From Prorocentrum cordatum (lineage: Eukaryota; Sar; Dinophyceae; Prorocentrales; Prorocentraceae): DNA of 64,000 bases. Positions within the stretch are counted from its first letter, which is position 1; each line of letters opens with the position of its first letter. This document shows positions 1-10,984 of the stretch, piece after piece. The notes beneath the pieces are model-generated. The model made no database searches. It was given only the letters and a program-made list of their open reading frames with translations, and was not told the origin of the DNA. Made by a program: the position numbers and the translations under genes. Location of the stretch: contig CAUYUJ010005002.1 in assembly GCA_963575745.1 (NCBI GenBank), positions 388,548-452,547 of the forward strand. The letters run 5' to 3'.

Positions 1-7
1 GATCGCC

Positions 8-757
8 TTGCGGGTTTCGATGTGTCTGCTGCTGAGAACCTCCCTGTCCAGATCCCGTTCGGCATTGCGGCTGCCTTTCCGTCCCTTGGCCGCCAGTGGT
101 CGTTTTCTCCCGCGGAGAATTGCAGATGCCTCAACGGCATCAGTCGCGGTCGGCGTTCAGGCCCTGCACTGCGCGGTCCAAGTTGTGGCGACCGTCGGCG
201 GCGATTGCAATGTCGCTTGCTGCGCGCGCTCAGGAGTTGCCCGAACGCGCCCGCTTTGGACGGCATGGGCCATAATTATGGACGTCATCACACGAGCGAT
301 TGCTGGCACCATTCCGCGGGAGTCCCTTGGCACTGCCGCAGCGTGCGCTGGCGGTTTGGGACTTTGTCCCGCCCAGCTCAAGTTGTGGACCCCATTCTAC
401 CACATACTTCATCTCGCCGTGATCTACGGGCATCTGCACCTGAAAGCGAGCAAATGTGTCATCATCCCGCTGCGGGCACCAGTGGGCGACCAGGCCCGCG
501 TGGTTATCCAGAATTTCCTAGATTCTCCCATCCCTGGGTGGTCGGGCTTCGCGATCTCTGACAAAGGCCTGTGCCTTGGTGGAGCCACGCATGAGCAGCA
601 GTGGCTTAAGGCAGCTACAAAGTGGTGGGGCCGCATCGTTGCCGCGTCGCTTTTCTGGTGCCACCGCTGGCGCTCTGACCAGGCTGTAACCAACTTCGCC
701 CATTCCAGCTCTCAGTTACTTGGCACTATTCTTGGGGATCCCTGTATCAACCGCTAA
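8..757 (+). pseudogene. LINE reverse transcriptase fragment (palm/thumb end), left-truncated by window
   Basis: An open frame of about 249 codons has a 3' half that reads like the region just after the RT active site of dinoflagellate non-LTR retrotransposons. The motif LHLKASKCVIIPL is followed by GWSGFAISDKGLCLGG and then WLKAATKWWGR, the usual order KC-hydrophobic-PL, W..aI.d..KyLG and W..a..K...R of the palm-thumb junction. No YxDD motif is visible, so the catalytic part is missing or decayed. The first 100 codons show no family features. The fragment runs off the left edge of the window. Family assignment comes from remembered motif order, not an alignment. The copy is almost certainly inactive. 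Confidence 0.5.
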
Positions 758-1389
758 GCGGGGAACCCATGGCCTTCATCGCGTGCTAGGCATGCCTCCC
801 ATTCACTTCTGACCTGCAAGATCTGCTTACCTAGGGCCCCTGGTCGCCGAGTCCTACGCCGCGCCCCGTAAAGATGTTCAACGTGGGTGTCATGTGGTGG
901 ATGGCCAATGACGCGATCTTTGGGTGGAGGCGTTTCCATAGTGCACTTGAGGCAGCGGCGACACATGCTGTCTCTTCGCCGAACTTTGCTGCTGGTCGTT
1001 GGTACCCTTCCTCCTGGCAGTAGAGCTCGACCATTGTCCAGCGCTTCTTCGACCTTGACAGAGGTGTCTCCCCCCTGTTGGCCATGCGCGATCGTCCTGC
1101 CATTCTGAGCGTTGTTCGGGAGGCCCGCGCGCAATCGGCGCGGGCGACGCTTGCTCTACGGCGACTGCGTCCACAGCGGCACTTCGCCCAGCATTTGACG
1201 GTATCGGTCTTCATTGATCGCTTCCACCAGACCATTGCGGAACGGCTCTCCAAATGGCATGGCGTCGGAGTCGCATCGAGGGATCTGGATATGCGCGGGC
1301 CCACCTCAGGGTCACCCGCTCCCGACTCGCCAGCTTGAAGATGGAATCTCCTGCGCGCGCTGGCTGGTGGATAGCACGCGTCCAGCCGC

Positions 1390-1566
1390 ATGCGCGGGCG
1401 CTCCGGCCGTGGACGATGCGTGTTTGGCTGCGCGGAACCAGGTGCTATTCAGCACTGTCTGGCGTGTCCTCGATTGCTGCACCACGCATGTCTCCCGAGG
1501 GCCATGGCGCATGGATCTGTCTTTGAGCGATTGGGACTGGGCCCGCCTGAGATCTACCACCACATG
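1390..1566 (+). pseudogene. Zinc-binding tail of the same degenerate LINE
   Basis: A short frame contains CVFGC, then HC..CP followed by a leucine-rich run. This C-x3-C...H-C-x2-CP pattern is typical of the zinc-binding segment downstream of RT in dinoflagellate LINE ORF2 proteins. It lies about 650 bp after the RT remnant on the same strand, which fits one decayed element spanning at least 1-1.6 kb. The sequence between the two pieces has no sustained frame. Assignment is by motif only. Confidence 0.35.
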
Positions 1567-1640
1567 ACCCTCACCAAAAGTCCCTCTGGGCTACTCTGCG
1601 GAGGTTGTGTCTCTCGTGTTATTTTGTTATGGAATTGAAG

Positions 1641-2362
1641 CATGCCCCTGGCGATCACTGTGATGATGACTACAACTTCCACCTTCGGGCCTGTTGTGCA
1701 CCTACCGACAGGCTTGAGATAAGTGGCGTCAAACCTCGTGCCGATGGTCCTTACGTTCGACCTGATGCGCGGCCTGATCGACATCATGTGCATGCTGATC
1801 CCCGTTCTGCACCAGAACAGCGGGAAGGTACTGCACAAGTACTTCAGCCACCTGACGATGCTCCTGGATCGGGGATTCATGGAGCTCGTCGCCAAGGGCT
1901 GCCATTGTTTGGGGTCCTGGCGGGGGTTGGCTTTCACGTCAGGCAGACCCGAACGCCAGCCCCGCCTTGAGGCGCCAGATTCATTAGCACAGCACTAACC
2001 TTCCTCATCCTCGCGTTGCTGAAGGCACCCTCGGGACTGAAATGGCTCCCGCGTCGGAGTTGGTTTTAAACGTTTCGACGTATGCACCGCACTCCAACGA
2101 GCTCATTATCGACTACGGGTGTTGCTCTTGCTGCCACACGTGGATTTGCGACCTCCGCGTCTGCAGCTCTCCTCCCTGCCATCCACGATGGCCACGACTA
2201 CAACATGAGCGACGCCACGCTCGTTGCCGCGAACATCCTCGGTTCCGAGATCCCCACGGGGCTGCCCGGAGGGACCCTCGCGGCGCCGCCCGCCGCCCCG
2301 GTGTCGGGCGAGGAAACGTCGCCCCTTTGAGGCCACTGCTGCTCCTCATCTCTTTTTATCAT
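1641..2362. other. Unassigned spacer
   Basis: GC-rich spacer. One ATG frame (2082-2330, plus) of 82 codons ends in a Pro/Ala-rich tail. It has no recognisable domain and I do not call it a gene. Confidence 0.3.
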
Positions 2363-2428
2363 CTCCTCCTCCTCCTCCTCCTCGCCTCGGCTCCACTAGT
2401 TCGCCTTCGCCTCTCCTCTCCTCTCTCC

Positions 2429-2463
<35 letters not shown>

Positions 2464-2552
2464 CGCTTCCTCCTCCTCCTCCTCCTCCTCCTCCTCCTTC
2501 TCCTCCTCCTCCTCCTCCTTCTCCTCCTCCTCCTCCTCCCCCTCTTTCTCGT
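2363..2552 (+). repeat. (TCC)n microsatellite
   Basis: Imperfect pyrimidine-rich TCC/CTC repeat of about 190 bp with TTC and CTT interruptions. It creates long spurious Ser-, Leu- and Glu-rich reading frames. The same repeat class recurs at least ten times in the window. Confidence 0.95.
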
Positions 2553-3309
2553 CCTTCCCCATCGCTTCTTTCGCTCACCAGGCGATGTGGATCACCTCGG
2601 GCATTTGGCGTTTCGCTTATTGGTTCCTGCGTAGCGAAGTAACGGGTGATGGGCGAAATCCTGCATCACCTTCGCCATCGGGGCGCAGGGTTTCGGCCAG
2701 TCGACAGATGGGCACATCACGACACAGCCTGCCGATGTTGATTTGGGGGCGCGGGAGGTGCCCACACAAATCAGCGTATCATGTACAGGAGTTCGCTCAT
2801 CATCCGAAAAGGGGGAACGCGCCGCCCCCCCTCGCCACAAAAAGTCAAGGAGGGCCGGGGAGCGCAGGATGCCATCGACAGGGCCAGGGCGAGGGTCGAG
2901 GCAGCGGCCGCGCCGCCGCCCCCGACGGCGTCCTTTGTGGTCCGGTCCACGGGCGCCGACGCCCTGCTGGAGGAGACCGGGCATTCGGCCCGACCACCCC
3001 CGGCTGCTCCTTCTCCCCGTTGCGTGGTCGCCGGCCCCCCTCCTCCCCGACTGGGTCGGGGAGAAGGGGAGGCCGGGGATCACGCAACGGGGGTCAGCGC
3101 TAACGAGGGTCAGCCCTGCCTCTCTGGTCGATTCGGGTTCGGGGGCCACGTGGGGCCGACTCCCCCTTTCCGCCCTTCGCTGCCCCGGGTTTGGGAGCGG
3201 CCAGGCGGTCTTCGGGGCAGAGCATTGGCTGGCCCATGTTTGTGTTGACCTGGGTCAGGGCGTCCCCGAAGTGCGTCTCGGGGGCGTTTAGGGGGTGTGA
3301 GGACTAGGC
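2553..3309. other. GC-rich spacer, no gene seen
   Basis: Several overlapping frames are open only because GC is high and stops are rare. No domain or consistent codon signal is visible. Confidence 0.4.
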
Positions 3310-3662
<353 letters not shown>

Positions 3663-4021
3663 GTGGCCCCTTTCTTCCCGCTCTGTTTTCAGTGTGTTGC
3701 CTGGACCCCCCCCGTCCGCGCACATGCCTCGGGCAATGAACCATGATGCGCCAGTCCCCCTCTTCCTGGCCTTCTTGTCGGCGCGCTGGAGCACCCCAGG
3801 GCTCCAGGGCTCATTCCGACCTGATCGCGGTTCTGGCTGACTCGATCCGATTCGATACCGACACTCAAAGGAGCACTTTCTGCCGCTACTTGCTTTCTGC
3901 CGCTACTGGCAAGCCCCTCCCCCCCTCACCGCGGTTCGAACCCCGGGGGGGGGGGCAGGGGCAAAGCAGCCTCCCACTCCGAGCTGGGGGGGGCGGGGGA
4001 TTCCATTGCAATAGGGTCCAG

Positions 4022-4632
4022 CTCTAGTAGGGTTCTATCAGAGTTGGACTTAGCCTTTCTCCGTAGGATTCCATGAAGGCTGGATCGTGCCCCGGTAGGG
4101 TTGCATTAAGGCTGGATCGACCCTTCATACGTTTCTAGTAGAGTTGCATCCATGACATACTAGGATCAGATTCGAGATAAACCGAGCACTCGTAGGGTCC
4201 TATTTGGGCTGGATCCAGCCCATAGTAGGATTATAGTGAAGTTGGATCGAGCCCCCGTAGGTTTCTAGTAGAGCTGGATCCAGCCCTGGTAGCAGTATTC
4301 GATTCGAGCTGGATCGAGCCTTTGTAGTATTCCAGTAGAGCTTGATCCAGCCCTCGTAAGATCCTTTAAGAACTGGAAATCGATGTTGTAGGTTTCTTTC
4401 CGAGCATGATCGAGCCCTAGTAGGATTCGGTTTGCGCTGGACCCAGTCCTAGAAGCAGGGCTCGATTAGAGCTGGATCGAGCCTTTGTCGGGTTCTACAA
4501 GAGCTGGATCCAGCCCTACCAGGGTTCTACTAGAGCTTGGCGCAGCCTTTGTAGGATTCGAGCTTGATCGAGACCTGGTAGGATCCTAGTAAAGCTGGAT
4601 CCATCCCTTGTGGCGGCATTCGATAAAGCCAG
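4022..4632 (+). repeat. Degenerate 32-bp tandem array
   Basis: About 19 units of 28-38 bp. Each contains a variant of GTAGG(A/T)TTC followed by AGAGCTGGATC(C/G)AGCC. Copies differ by substitutions and small indels, so the array is old. No frame persists through it. Confidence 0.85.
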
Positions 4633-5460
4633 TTCAGCACCGCCCCCTTTTCGAACGGGGTGGGGGTGGAGGGGGGTTCTGCCTCCCCCCTCCCCGGTTT
4701 CCAGGAGGGAGGGGTTCCCCATCCCTCCCTCCCTCCAGTTCCTACGAAATTGGGGTGGATTCTGTCACCCGCCCTCCCCCCTGGTTTCTCGGAGGGGTCG
4801 GTGGGGATTTTCCCCCGGTCAAGCGACGGTAGATCGCGTTCCCTCCGACATTCCGAATATCCATCCCATGAGGCCCGATGATCGTACGGCGCTGTTGTGA
4901 ATTCAGGCGCAGCCGATGCGATTCGATTTCGACTGCGTGCAGATGCAGCTCGATCCGACGCACGTCCCGATTCGATTCGATTCCCCGATTCGATGTTGAT
5001 CAATTCTGCATCCAGGTGTCCCTAATGGAGCCGATGCAGACAGGGTCGGAGGATCGCGGCGCATCGCTGGTGCATCGGCGATGCAGCGCGATCGGAGGCC
5101 CATTCTTCTCCATCCAGCCATTGCCGATGCATCGGCGCTGTCGCGCGATGCTCTTATCCCATCTGCTCTGGCCCCACCCCCGGAGGCCTCCAATTACAAG
5201 CCGATTGTTGAAGATATAGCTCTGCTGGATCTCCAGACCCTCCGCTACTTGAAGAACCTTTCTACTTCAAGGATGGATGGCTTCCTACTCTGATCGCCTG
5301 CCACTTTGGCGGGTTGCATCTTCATGGTTCTACTAACTTTGCCGGAATGGCTTATGCTGATACGCGCACGTGTGCACTAGGTGGCTCCTGGGTGATCAGG
5401 GACACCAGTTGCTTGCAGGCGGCTGGTTGACTGTACCCTGTTTCTGCATCTGTCCCGAAG
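4633..5460. other. Spacer with ATTCGA/GATGCATCGG short motifs
   Basis: Contains runs of GATTCGATTC around 4960-5000 and several GCCGATGCATCGGC-like palindromic motifs around 5060-5140. No gene recognised. Confidence 0.35.
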
Positions 5461-5750
5461 GAGAGCATAGCCAAGATCCTGGCCGTGAAGTGGTCGTCCA
5501 CCTCCGGCGAGCTGCTGGACATCGACGCGGCTGCCGACGCGTACTCCAGCTTCAACAAGGCAACGGCCAAGGCGATGGCCAGCGGCGCATCCCCAGAGGA
5601 TAGAGACGCGCTGGAAAGGCTGGAGCCGAAAGAGGCAGTCCTGGAATTCCTGGCCGCCTTCAGCAGGCAGTCGAGGAAGCACAGCTCCCGCGTCTCGGCG
5701 ACGACGGCGAGCCTGCAGAAGTGCAAGTCGTGGGCGACCTCGCTGGGCAG
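5461..5750 (+). CDS. Orphan coding-like exon, unknown protein
   Basis: A frame beginning ESIAKILAVKW directly after ...CCCGAAG (a possible AG acceptor) runs for about 95 codons with nearly all third positions G or C. The peptide is helical-looking and charged, for example EDRDALERLEPKEAVLEF. Codon bias then collapses near 5750, where the frame continues into Arg-rich nonsense, so the exon probably ends at about that point. The donor is not obvious; dinoflagellates also use GC and GA donors. I do not recognise the family. It could be a host exon or a retroelement gag-like piece. No partner exon is identified nearby. Confidence 0.4.
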
Positions 5751-6298
5751 ACACAGGAGTCGTCGGACGGGGCTGGGACGAGGAGAAATCCGTTTCGGAG
5801 CGTTTCGGAACGCTCTCAGAGCGCTCCGGTACGCTCTGAGAAGGTCGCGGCGCCCAAGACATCCTCCAGAGCCGCCGGATCTCAGAGATTCTCGATGTAT
5901 CTCAACCTCGCAGGCATAGAGGTTGACACCACCACCAAGATCGGCGGTGTGCCTCCACCGAGGGAAGACGATTCCGATCTCGGCGATGGTGGAAATGTTC
6001 TGGCTTCCAATGTGTCCGAAATATTACCACCAACACCGAAATTTAGATCATCTTCCCCATGTGGAGGCAAACCCACTGTGCTGGTGTTGGTGCCATTTTC
6101 AAAGCCTCCAACAACCGGATGTGATCCTCGTCCTGGCTTCGTCTTAAGTTGGGCGGCGTCAGCTGGCCCACCCCCCGCCGATCCCGGCCAGCCCCCTTCC
6201 CGGCCCAGGATCGGCGTGCAGGCCCTCCTGGCCTGGCCAGGACGGAGGGGGCGCAGGCGCAGGCTCTGCCCAGGATGGGCCTGGACAGGATAGTGGAC
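5751..6298. other. Spacer, no gene seen
   Basis: Frames are open in places but have no codon bias or domain. Confidence 0.35.
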
Positions 6299-6400
6299 AA
6301 GGAGGAGGAGGAGGAGGAGGAGGAGGAGGAGGAGGAGGAGGAGGAGGGGGGTGGAGGAGGAGGAGGAGGGGCGGGGGAGGAGGCGGAGGAGGATGATGAG
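6299..6400 (+). repeat. (GGA)n tract left of gap
   Basis: Purine-rich GGA repeat ending GATGATGAG immediately before the run of Ns. Confidence 0.95.
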
Positions 6401-6500
6401 NNNNNNNNNNNNNNNNNNNNNNNNNNNNNNNNNNNNNNNNNNNNNNNNNNNNNNNNNNNNNNNNNNNNNNNNNNNNNNNNNNNNNNNNNNNNNNNNNNNN
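6401..6500. other. Assembly gap (100 N)
   Basis: Exactly 100 Ns, the conventional size for a gap of unknown length. Left flank is (GGA)n and right flank is (TCC)n, so the two sides are inverted relative to each other. Confidence 0.99.
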
Positions 6501-6593
6501 CCTCATCCTCCTCCTTCTCTTCCAGCTCCTCCTCCTCGTCCTCCTCCTCCTTTTCCTCCTCCTCCTCTTCCTCTTCCTCTTCCTCCTCAAAGG
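6501..6593 (+). repeat. (TCC)n tract right of gap
   Basis: Pyrimidine-rich CCT/TCC repeat in the opposite strand sense to the tract on the left of the gap. Confidence 0.95.
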
Positions 6594-7277
6594 AGACTGT
6601 TATTTCTATCATCTGGTGCGTAATGGTCGTTACCGGGGCCAAATTCTCCCCCCCGGGGTAAAGGTAACGATCGTATGTTTTTTGGGGGACTGCAGGTATT
6701 CGCGAGTGCCTTGCTATTGCTCGCAGGCGCCCTGCCAGTGCTCGCAGGCTTTGCGCAGGTGCCCCGCCTTGCCAAAGCGTCACTCTTACCTGGAGCTCAA
6801 CTCCCCCCCCCCTGGTAACGACCGTTACGCGGAAATGGAAAATCCCAAGGCGGGCCTAGGATGATGACAACTCGTTCCAGAGCGCACCGCAGCGCATTCA
6901 GAGCGTTCCAGGACACTCCAGAGCTGCGGCGCGCGATACGGCCTCGAGGCTGGTCGGCTCTCAGAGGTCCGACCACGTAATATCTGTCAGAATATGTCCT
7001 TATCCTGCCTTCGTCTTATCCTCAGAGGAGGAAACGTACCCACTCTACCCTTCCCTCGTTTCCCCCTTTTGGGGGCCTCCTCGGAGGCCCTCGTTGCCAC
7101 CGCTGGGTTCGCCTCGAAATCCTAGTCAGAACGCACCCCAGGAGAGGTCCGAAGAGTAGCGGCATCAGTACCGTTTGGTTTCCCCACATCCTCCCCCTGC
7201 CCCACATGTGGGCCCCGCGGCACAGGCGAACCGCCAGTCTGTCCTGCAGCATGCCACACACGTTCTGGACTCAGCGA
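6594..7277. other. Probable intron / upstream region of the ZZ-PX gene
   Basis: No sustained coding signal. The motifs GGTCGTTACCGGGG (6628) and CCCTGGTAACGACC (about 6808) are inverted relative to each other and enclose about 180 bp, possibly a foldback element. Confidence 0.3.
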
Positions 7278-7921
7278 GGCCGCCCGATGGCGAGAACGGC
7301 CTGGTTTGCACCAAGGGTCACCCAGTCACGAAGAGAAAGGTGGGCTTGCGACTTCATCAGAAGTGGGAGTTCTGGAGCGAGCGCAGATGCGACTTTTGCG
7401 ACGAAGAGATCGCGCAGAACGCTGTGAGGTGGCGCTGCAATGAACACTGCGACTTCGACATTTGCGAGCCGTGCTACGAGTCTGGGCAGCGCCAGGACGA
7501 CTCCCAGCTCCTGCAGAAGGGCCGCGCCGACTCCCGGTCCCTGAGTCTGAGCGGTCCAGGTCTGGGCGTCGTTCAAGTGGAGATCCCGAGGGACAAGGTC
7601 CAGAGCCACGACGGAATAGTCTTCTACGAGGTCGAGGTGACCCCCGCGTTCTCGGAGAGCAGTCCTCCCCTGTACTCTGTCCGGAAGCGCTACAACCAGT
7701 TCCTGGAGCTCAAGACGAACTTGGGCCCCGAGGCCGAGAAACTTCGGCCTGCCTTTCCTGGGAAGCTCTCGAAGCTGTTCCAGTCCGAGTCCTCCCTCGA
7801 GGACAGGCGAAGTGCCCTGTCACAGTGGCTGCAGGCGGCCGTCGCACACCCCCTGAGCTCCAGCGCATGGCGCGATTCGCTCAGGCGCTTCCTGCAATTC
7901 GACCCCGAGCGAGACAGGTGA
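7278..7921 (+). CDS. ZZ-type zinc finger + PX domain protein, terminal exon
   Basis: The frame encodes a ZZ-like zinc finger followed by a phox-homology (PX) domain and stops at TGA 7919-7921. The finger region shows C-x3-H early on, then CDFC, a pair of cysteines in RWRCNEHC and a final CDFDICEPC, matching the Cys spacing of ZZ fingers. The PX part starts around VQVEIPRDK. It has the phosphoinositide-binding basic motif RKRYNQF, the Pro-rich FPGK turn and a late R-S-A-L-x-x-W-L helix, and it ends at RFLQFD just before the stop. PX domains bind PI3P on endosomal membranes; ZZ fingers usually bind proteins. The finger-plus-PX pairing suggests membrane trafficking or signalling, which is inference. 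No ATG is in a suitable place. The frame is open to about 7175, and coding bias starts near 7278 after a CAG, so this is probably the last exon. Confidence 0.82.
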
Positions 7922-9857
7922 TCCATGCTTACCACAACCACCCTTACCCAACCCGATGGCCCTGGACCCCCTAAATTTCAGGTGGGGGCGTACGGGTTCC
8001 ACCGTGTCCCCTCAATGTTTTGAAGGGCCCCCCCCCACCGGTGACGAGCACACTGATGACTTCAGGTTGGGTTGGGGTGGTTTGGTAGGTATCGGTGGTG
8101 AGCGAGGGGCGGACGTTCTCAGAAGGCTCGGAAGTCCCTCAGCTTTCTGAGGAGCTTTCTGGAAGACACGCAAGAAACCTCTCAGAAGGCCAGAGGCCTT
8201 TGTGAAGTCCCGCTGATCTCTGAGAAGGCCTCTCTCCCTCTCGCTTCCCCCCCCCTCGCTCGCCACCGGAGCCAGCGCCGGCCTCCCGCGGATGTGTCTC
8301 CTCCTGCGCCCGCCTGCGGCGCCGGGAGCTGGCGGGCCGGGAGCGGTCGCCCCCCTCGGCCTCGCGCAAGAGCGATCCTCCGCCGGAGTGACCATTGGTG
8401 TGGGCTCGCTGGGAGGCGCGTGTGGCGAGACATTCGGAGGTTTATAGACCTCCCACCCTGAGAGGGCTGGTCCAGGTCCGTTGGTTTCGGTCCTAGGTCC
8501 TAGGCCGTTTTCACTAAGGGGTGGTTTGCTAAAGGGAGGTTCGTCCACCGCCGATGAATGAGGGGCGGCGAGGGATGCAGAGAAGGGGGCCCTGTAGGGC
8601 CCTAGAGGGGCCCTCTGGGGCCCGACAGAGGGACACCTTTCCTTCCCCCCATCAGTTCGCCCCCCCGTGGATTCGCGCACAGGCTCGCAGGTTTCCTCAC
8701 AGCACTGGCATGCGCGCTTGGATTTGGCCGACCCGCGGCCCCCTGAAGCTGCGCACCAAGGGTCACTCGTCTCCAGGGCTGGACCTAAACGCTGCTTTGC
8801 TGCATCTCGGCTGTGTTTTGTTTTACGCCTTGGCAGGGAGGTACAGGAAAACAGCTTGAGCAAAACGAGAAACAAAACGAGCACATAACGAAAAACAACG
8901 TGAAGTCCAGCCCTGCTCATCCCTTGGGTCACTCTTGCGCACAGCCGACCCCGCCGCCCCGGGACATCGCCAGCGGCGCGAGCCGCCAACAGCCAGGGGG
9001 CCAGGGATCCCTCCCGGCTTCTGCGGCCAGGGCGGCGGCCGTGAGAGCCAGCGCGCACGAGGGGGCTGGCGCGAGGCCGGGGCGGCTTTCGGCGAAGGCG
9101 GCCGGCTGCCGAGAGGGCAGGGGCTCGAAGAGGGCAGCGGGCTCGTCGGAGGCCCTCTCCCAGCACGTCCTGCTTGGAATCCCCGCGGGGGCCCTGCCAG
9201 GAAGGCCCCCGCCTCCTTGGAGGCCACCCCGCCGCCTGCGAGGGCCGCCCCCGTCGCGCCACCCCCCTCGTGCGCGCCGCCGACGTCGGTCGGGGCCCCG
9301 GCGCCCCAGTCGGACTTGCCAGCTGTCCAGCTGTCCCGTGCTCGCTTTCGGCCCCCCCCCCCCCCCCAGGAGGGTTGCACGCCGAACCTGTAGCAGGGGC
9401 GGCGGAAGTGGTGGGGGGGGGGGGGGGGAAACGCTTCGGCGGGCACGCCTTGACGACCCCACCCTGCCCACGAAGGCATGGTTTCACCATCGGGGCCATC
9501 TCGCACGTCTGCCGCCGACACATCGCCGTTCCCAGGTCGAATGTTCACAGTCTCAGGCAGTCCCCCCCTTCGGCCCCCTCAACCCATCCAGGAAACCGTC
9601 GGCCTCCCTGGGGCAGAGGAGGACAGGGGGGTGAGGGGATAACTTCCGTGGAGTGGTCTGCGGAGCTCCTGGAGTCCCCACCTAAACCAAGACAGTTCAA
9701 GAACTTCGATCCTTGAGTCTCGGTCCACGACGGCGACAGCATGTGCAAATCCTTAACGTGCCAGGGGAGGATCTGTGCAAGCTGCCTGTCCCACGGAGTT
9801 GCTCGGCACACCAGGGGAAGGTGGGTGCGAGGTCGGGAAGGAGGGACGGGAAGGAAG
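7922..9857. other. 3' flank and GC-rich spacer; possible exon near 9200-9345
   Basis: Downstream of the ZZ-PX stop. Most of it has no coding signal. Between about 9200 and 9345 the plus frame reading KAPASLEATPPPARAAP has very high G/C in third positions and could be a Pro/Ala-rich exon, but nothing identifies it. Poly-C (9351-9367) and poly-G (about 9413-9428) runs follow. Confidence 0.25.
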
Positions 9858-9946
9858 AGCAGGAGGAGGCAGGAGCAGGAGCAGAAGGAGGCAGGAGGAG
9901 GAGGAGGACGAGGCATGATGATGATGAAGCTATGAAGATGAGGATG

Positions 9947-10019
<73 letters not shown>

Positions 10020-10392
10020 GGAGGAGGAGGAGGGAGGAGGAGGAGGAGGAGGAGGAGGCAGGAGGAGGAGGAGGGGAGGAGGAGGAGGAGGAGGAGCAGG
10101 CAGGAGGAGCAGGAGGAGGCAGGAGGAGGCAGGAGGGAGGCGGCGGCAGGAGGGGCAGGAGGAGGCAGGAGGAGGCAGGAGGAGGCAGGAGGAGGCAGGA
10201 GGAGGCAGGAGAGGAAGGAGGAGGAGGAGGCAGGAGGAGGAGGAGGCAGGAGGAGGAGGAGGAGGAGGAGGAGGAGGAGGAGGAGGAGGAGGAGGAGGAG
10301 GAAGAGGAGGAGGAGGAGGAGGAGGAGGAGGAGGAGGAGGAGGAGGAGGAGCAGGCAGGAGGAGGAGGCAGGAGGAGGCAGGAGGCAGGACG
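9858..10392 (+). repeat. (GGA)n / (GAT)n compound microsatellite
   Basis: Over 500 bp of GGA-type repeat with AGGCAGG variants, containing a nearly pure (ATG)n block at about 9936-10018. Long Glu-, Gly- or Met-rich frames here are artefacts. Confidence 0.96.
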
Positions 10393-10838
10393 GGGACGCC
10401 CCCCACAGAGATCCCACCAATCACTGAGACCGCGTTTAAGCCGCCTTAGCACACGGGAGACCACCCCTTTCTCCCTCCCCTGCAGTAAAATCGCCGAAAT
10501 AAGGACCACTGTGGCCCCAGGAGGGGCTGGTTTTCGGGCCACTCCTTTCGATCTAGCTCGGGGAGCAGAAATTTCCTTCGCTCCTTGCTCAGCGTTCGTC
10601 ATGGCAGCGCGATGGCATTAGCAGGGAGACGGTATTTTGTCGTTTGCAGGCGCAGGCCCTCCACCTCAGTCACACAGGCATACCCACGAGGGCAAGACAT
10701 CCCGTGCCCTGGGGAGAACCTCGGGCCATGTAGCACCACCTTGGGGAGCCTCACGAATAAGCTCGGTGCAGAGAGCGCTCAACAAACGCCTGAGAACTGA
10801 GGGAGCTTGCATTCGAAATCCATGATACGTATGGTAAC

Positions 10839-10984
10839 CTTCCCAAGGGTACCCTTGCATGCTTGCCTCTTCGGCGCATCCTTAACCACTTTTGATGGCC
10901 CGCCCCGCTCGCAAAGCTTCGACATATGTAGGCGTCGAATGGGCTTGCATCCTTATCGTGCAACCTTACTAGACATGCTGAGTG
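10839..10984 (-). repeat. Dispersed repeat, copy A
   Basis: About 146 bp similar to 61864-62003 in the same orientation. Shared landmarks are CAAGGGTACCC, GCTTGCCTC(T/C)TCGG, GCCCCGCTCG, AAAGCTTCGA and CTTGCATCCT. On the minus strand both copies read a similar peptide (M-x-D-x-DA-x2-FDA ... GK-x-A-x-VPL-x-RLP), and their lengths differ by about one codon. It could therefore be a fragment of a coding mobile element. Confidence 0.6.

Noticed and set aside
3930-3950. GGTTCGAACCCC resembling a tRNA B-box
   Set aside because: No acceptor stem, D-arm or anticodon arm can be placed around it.
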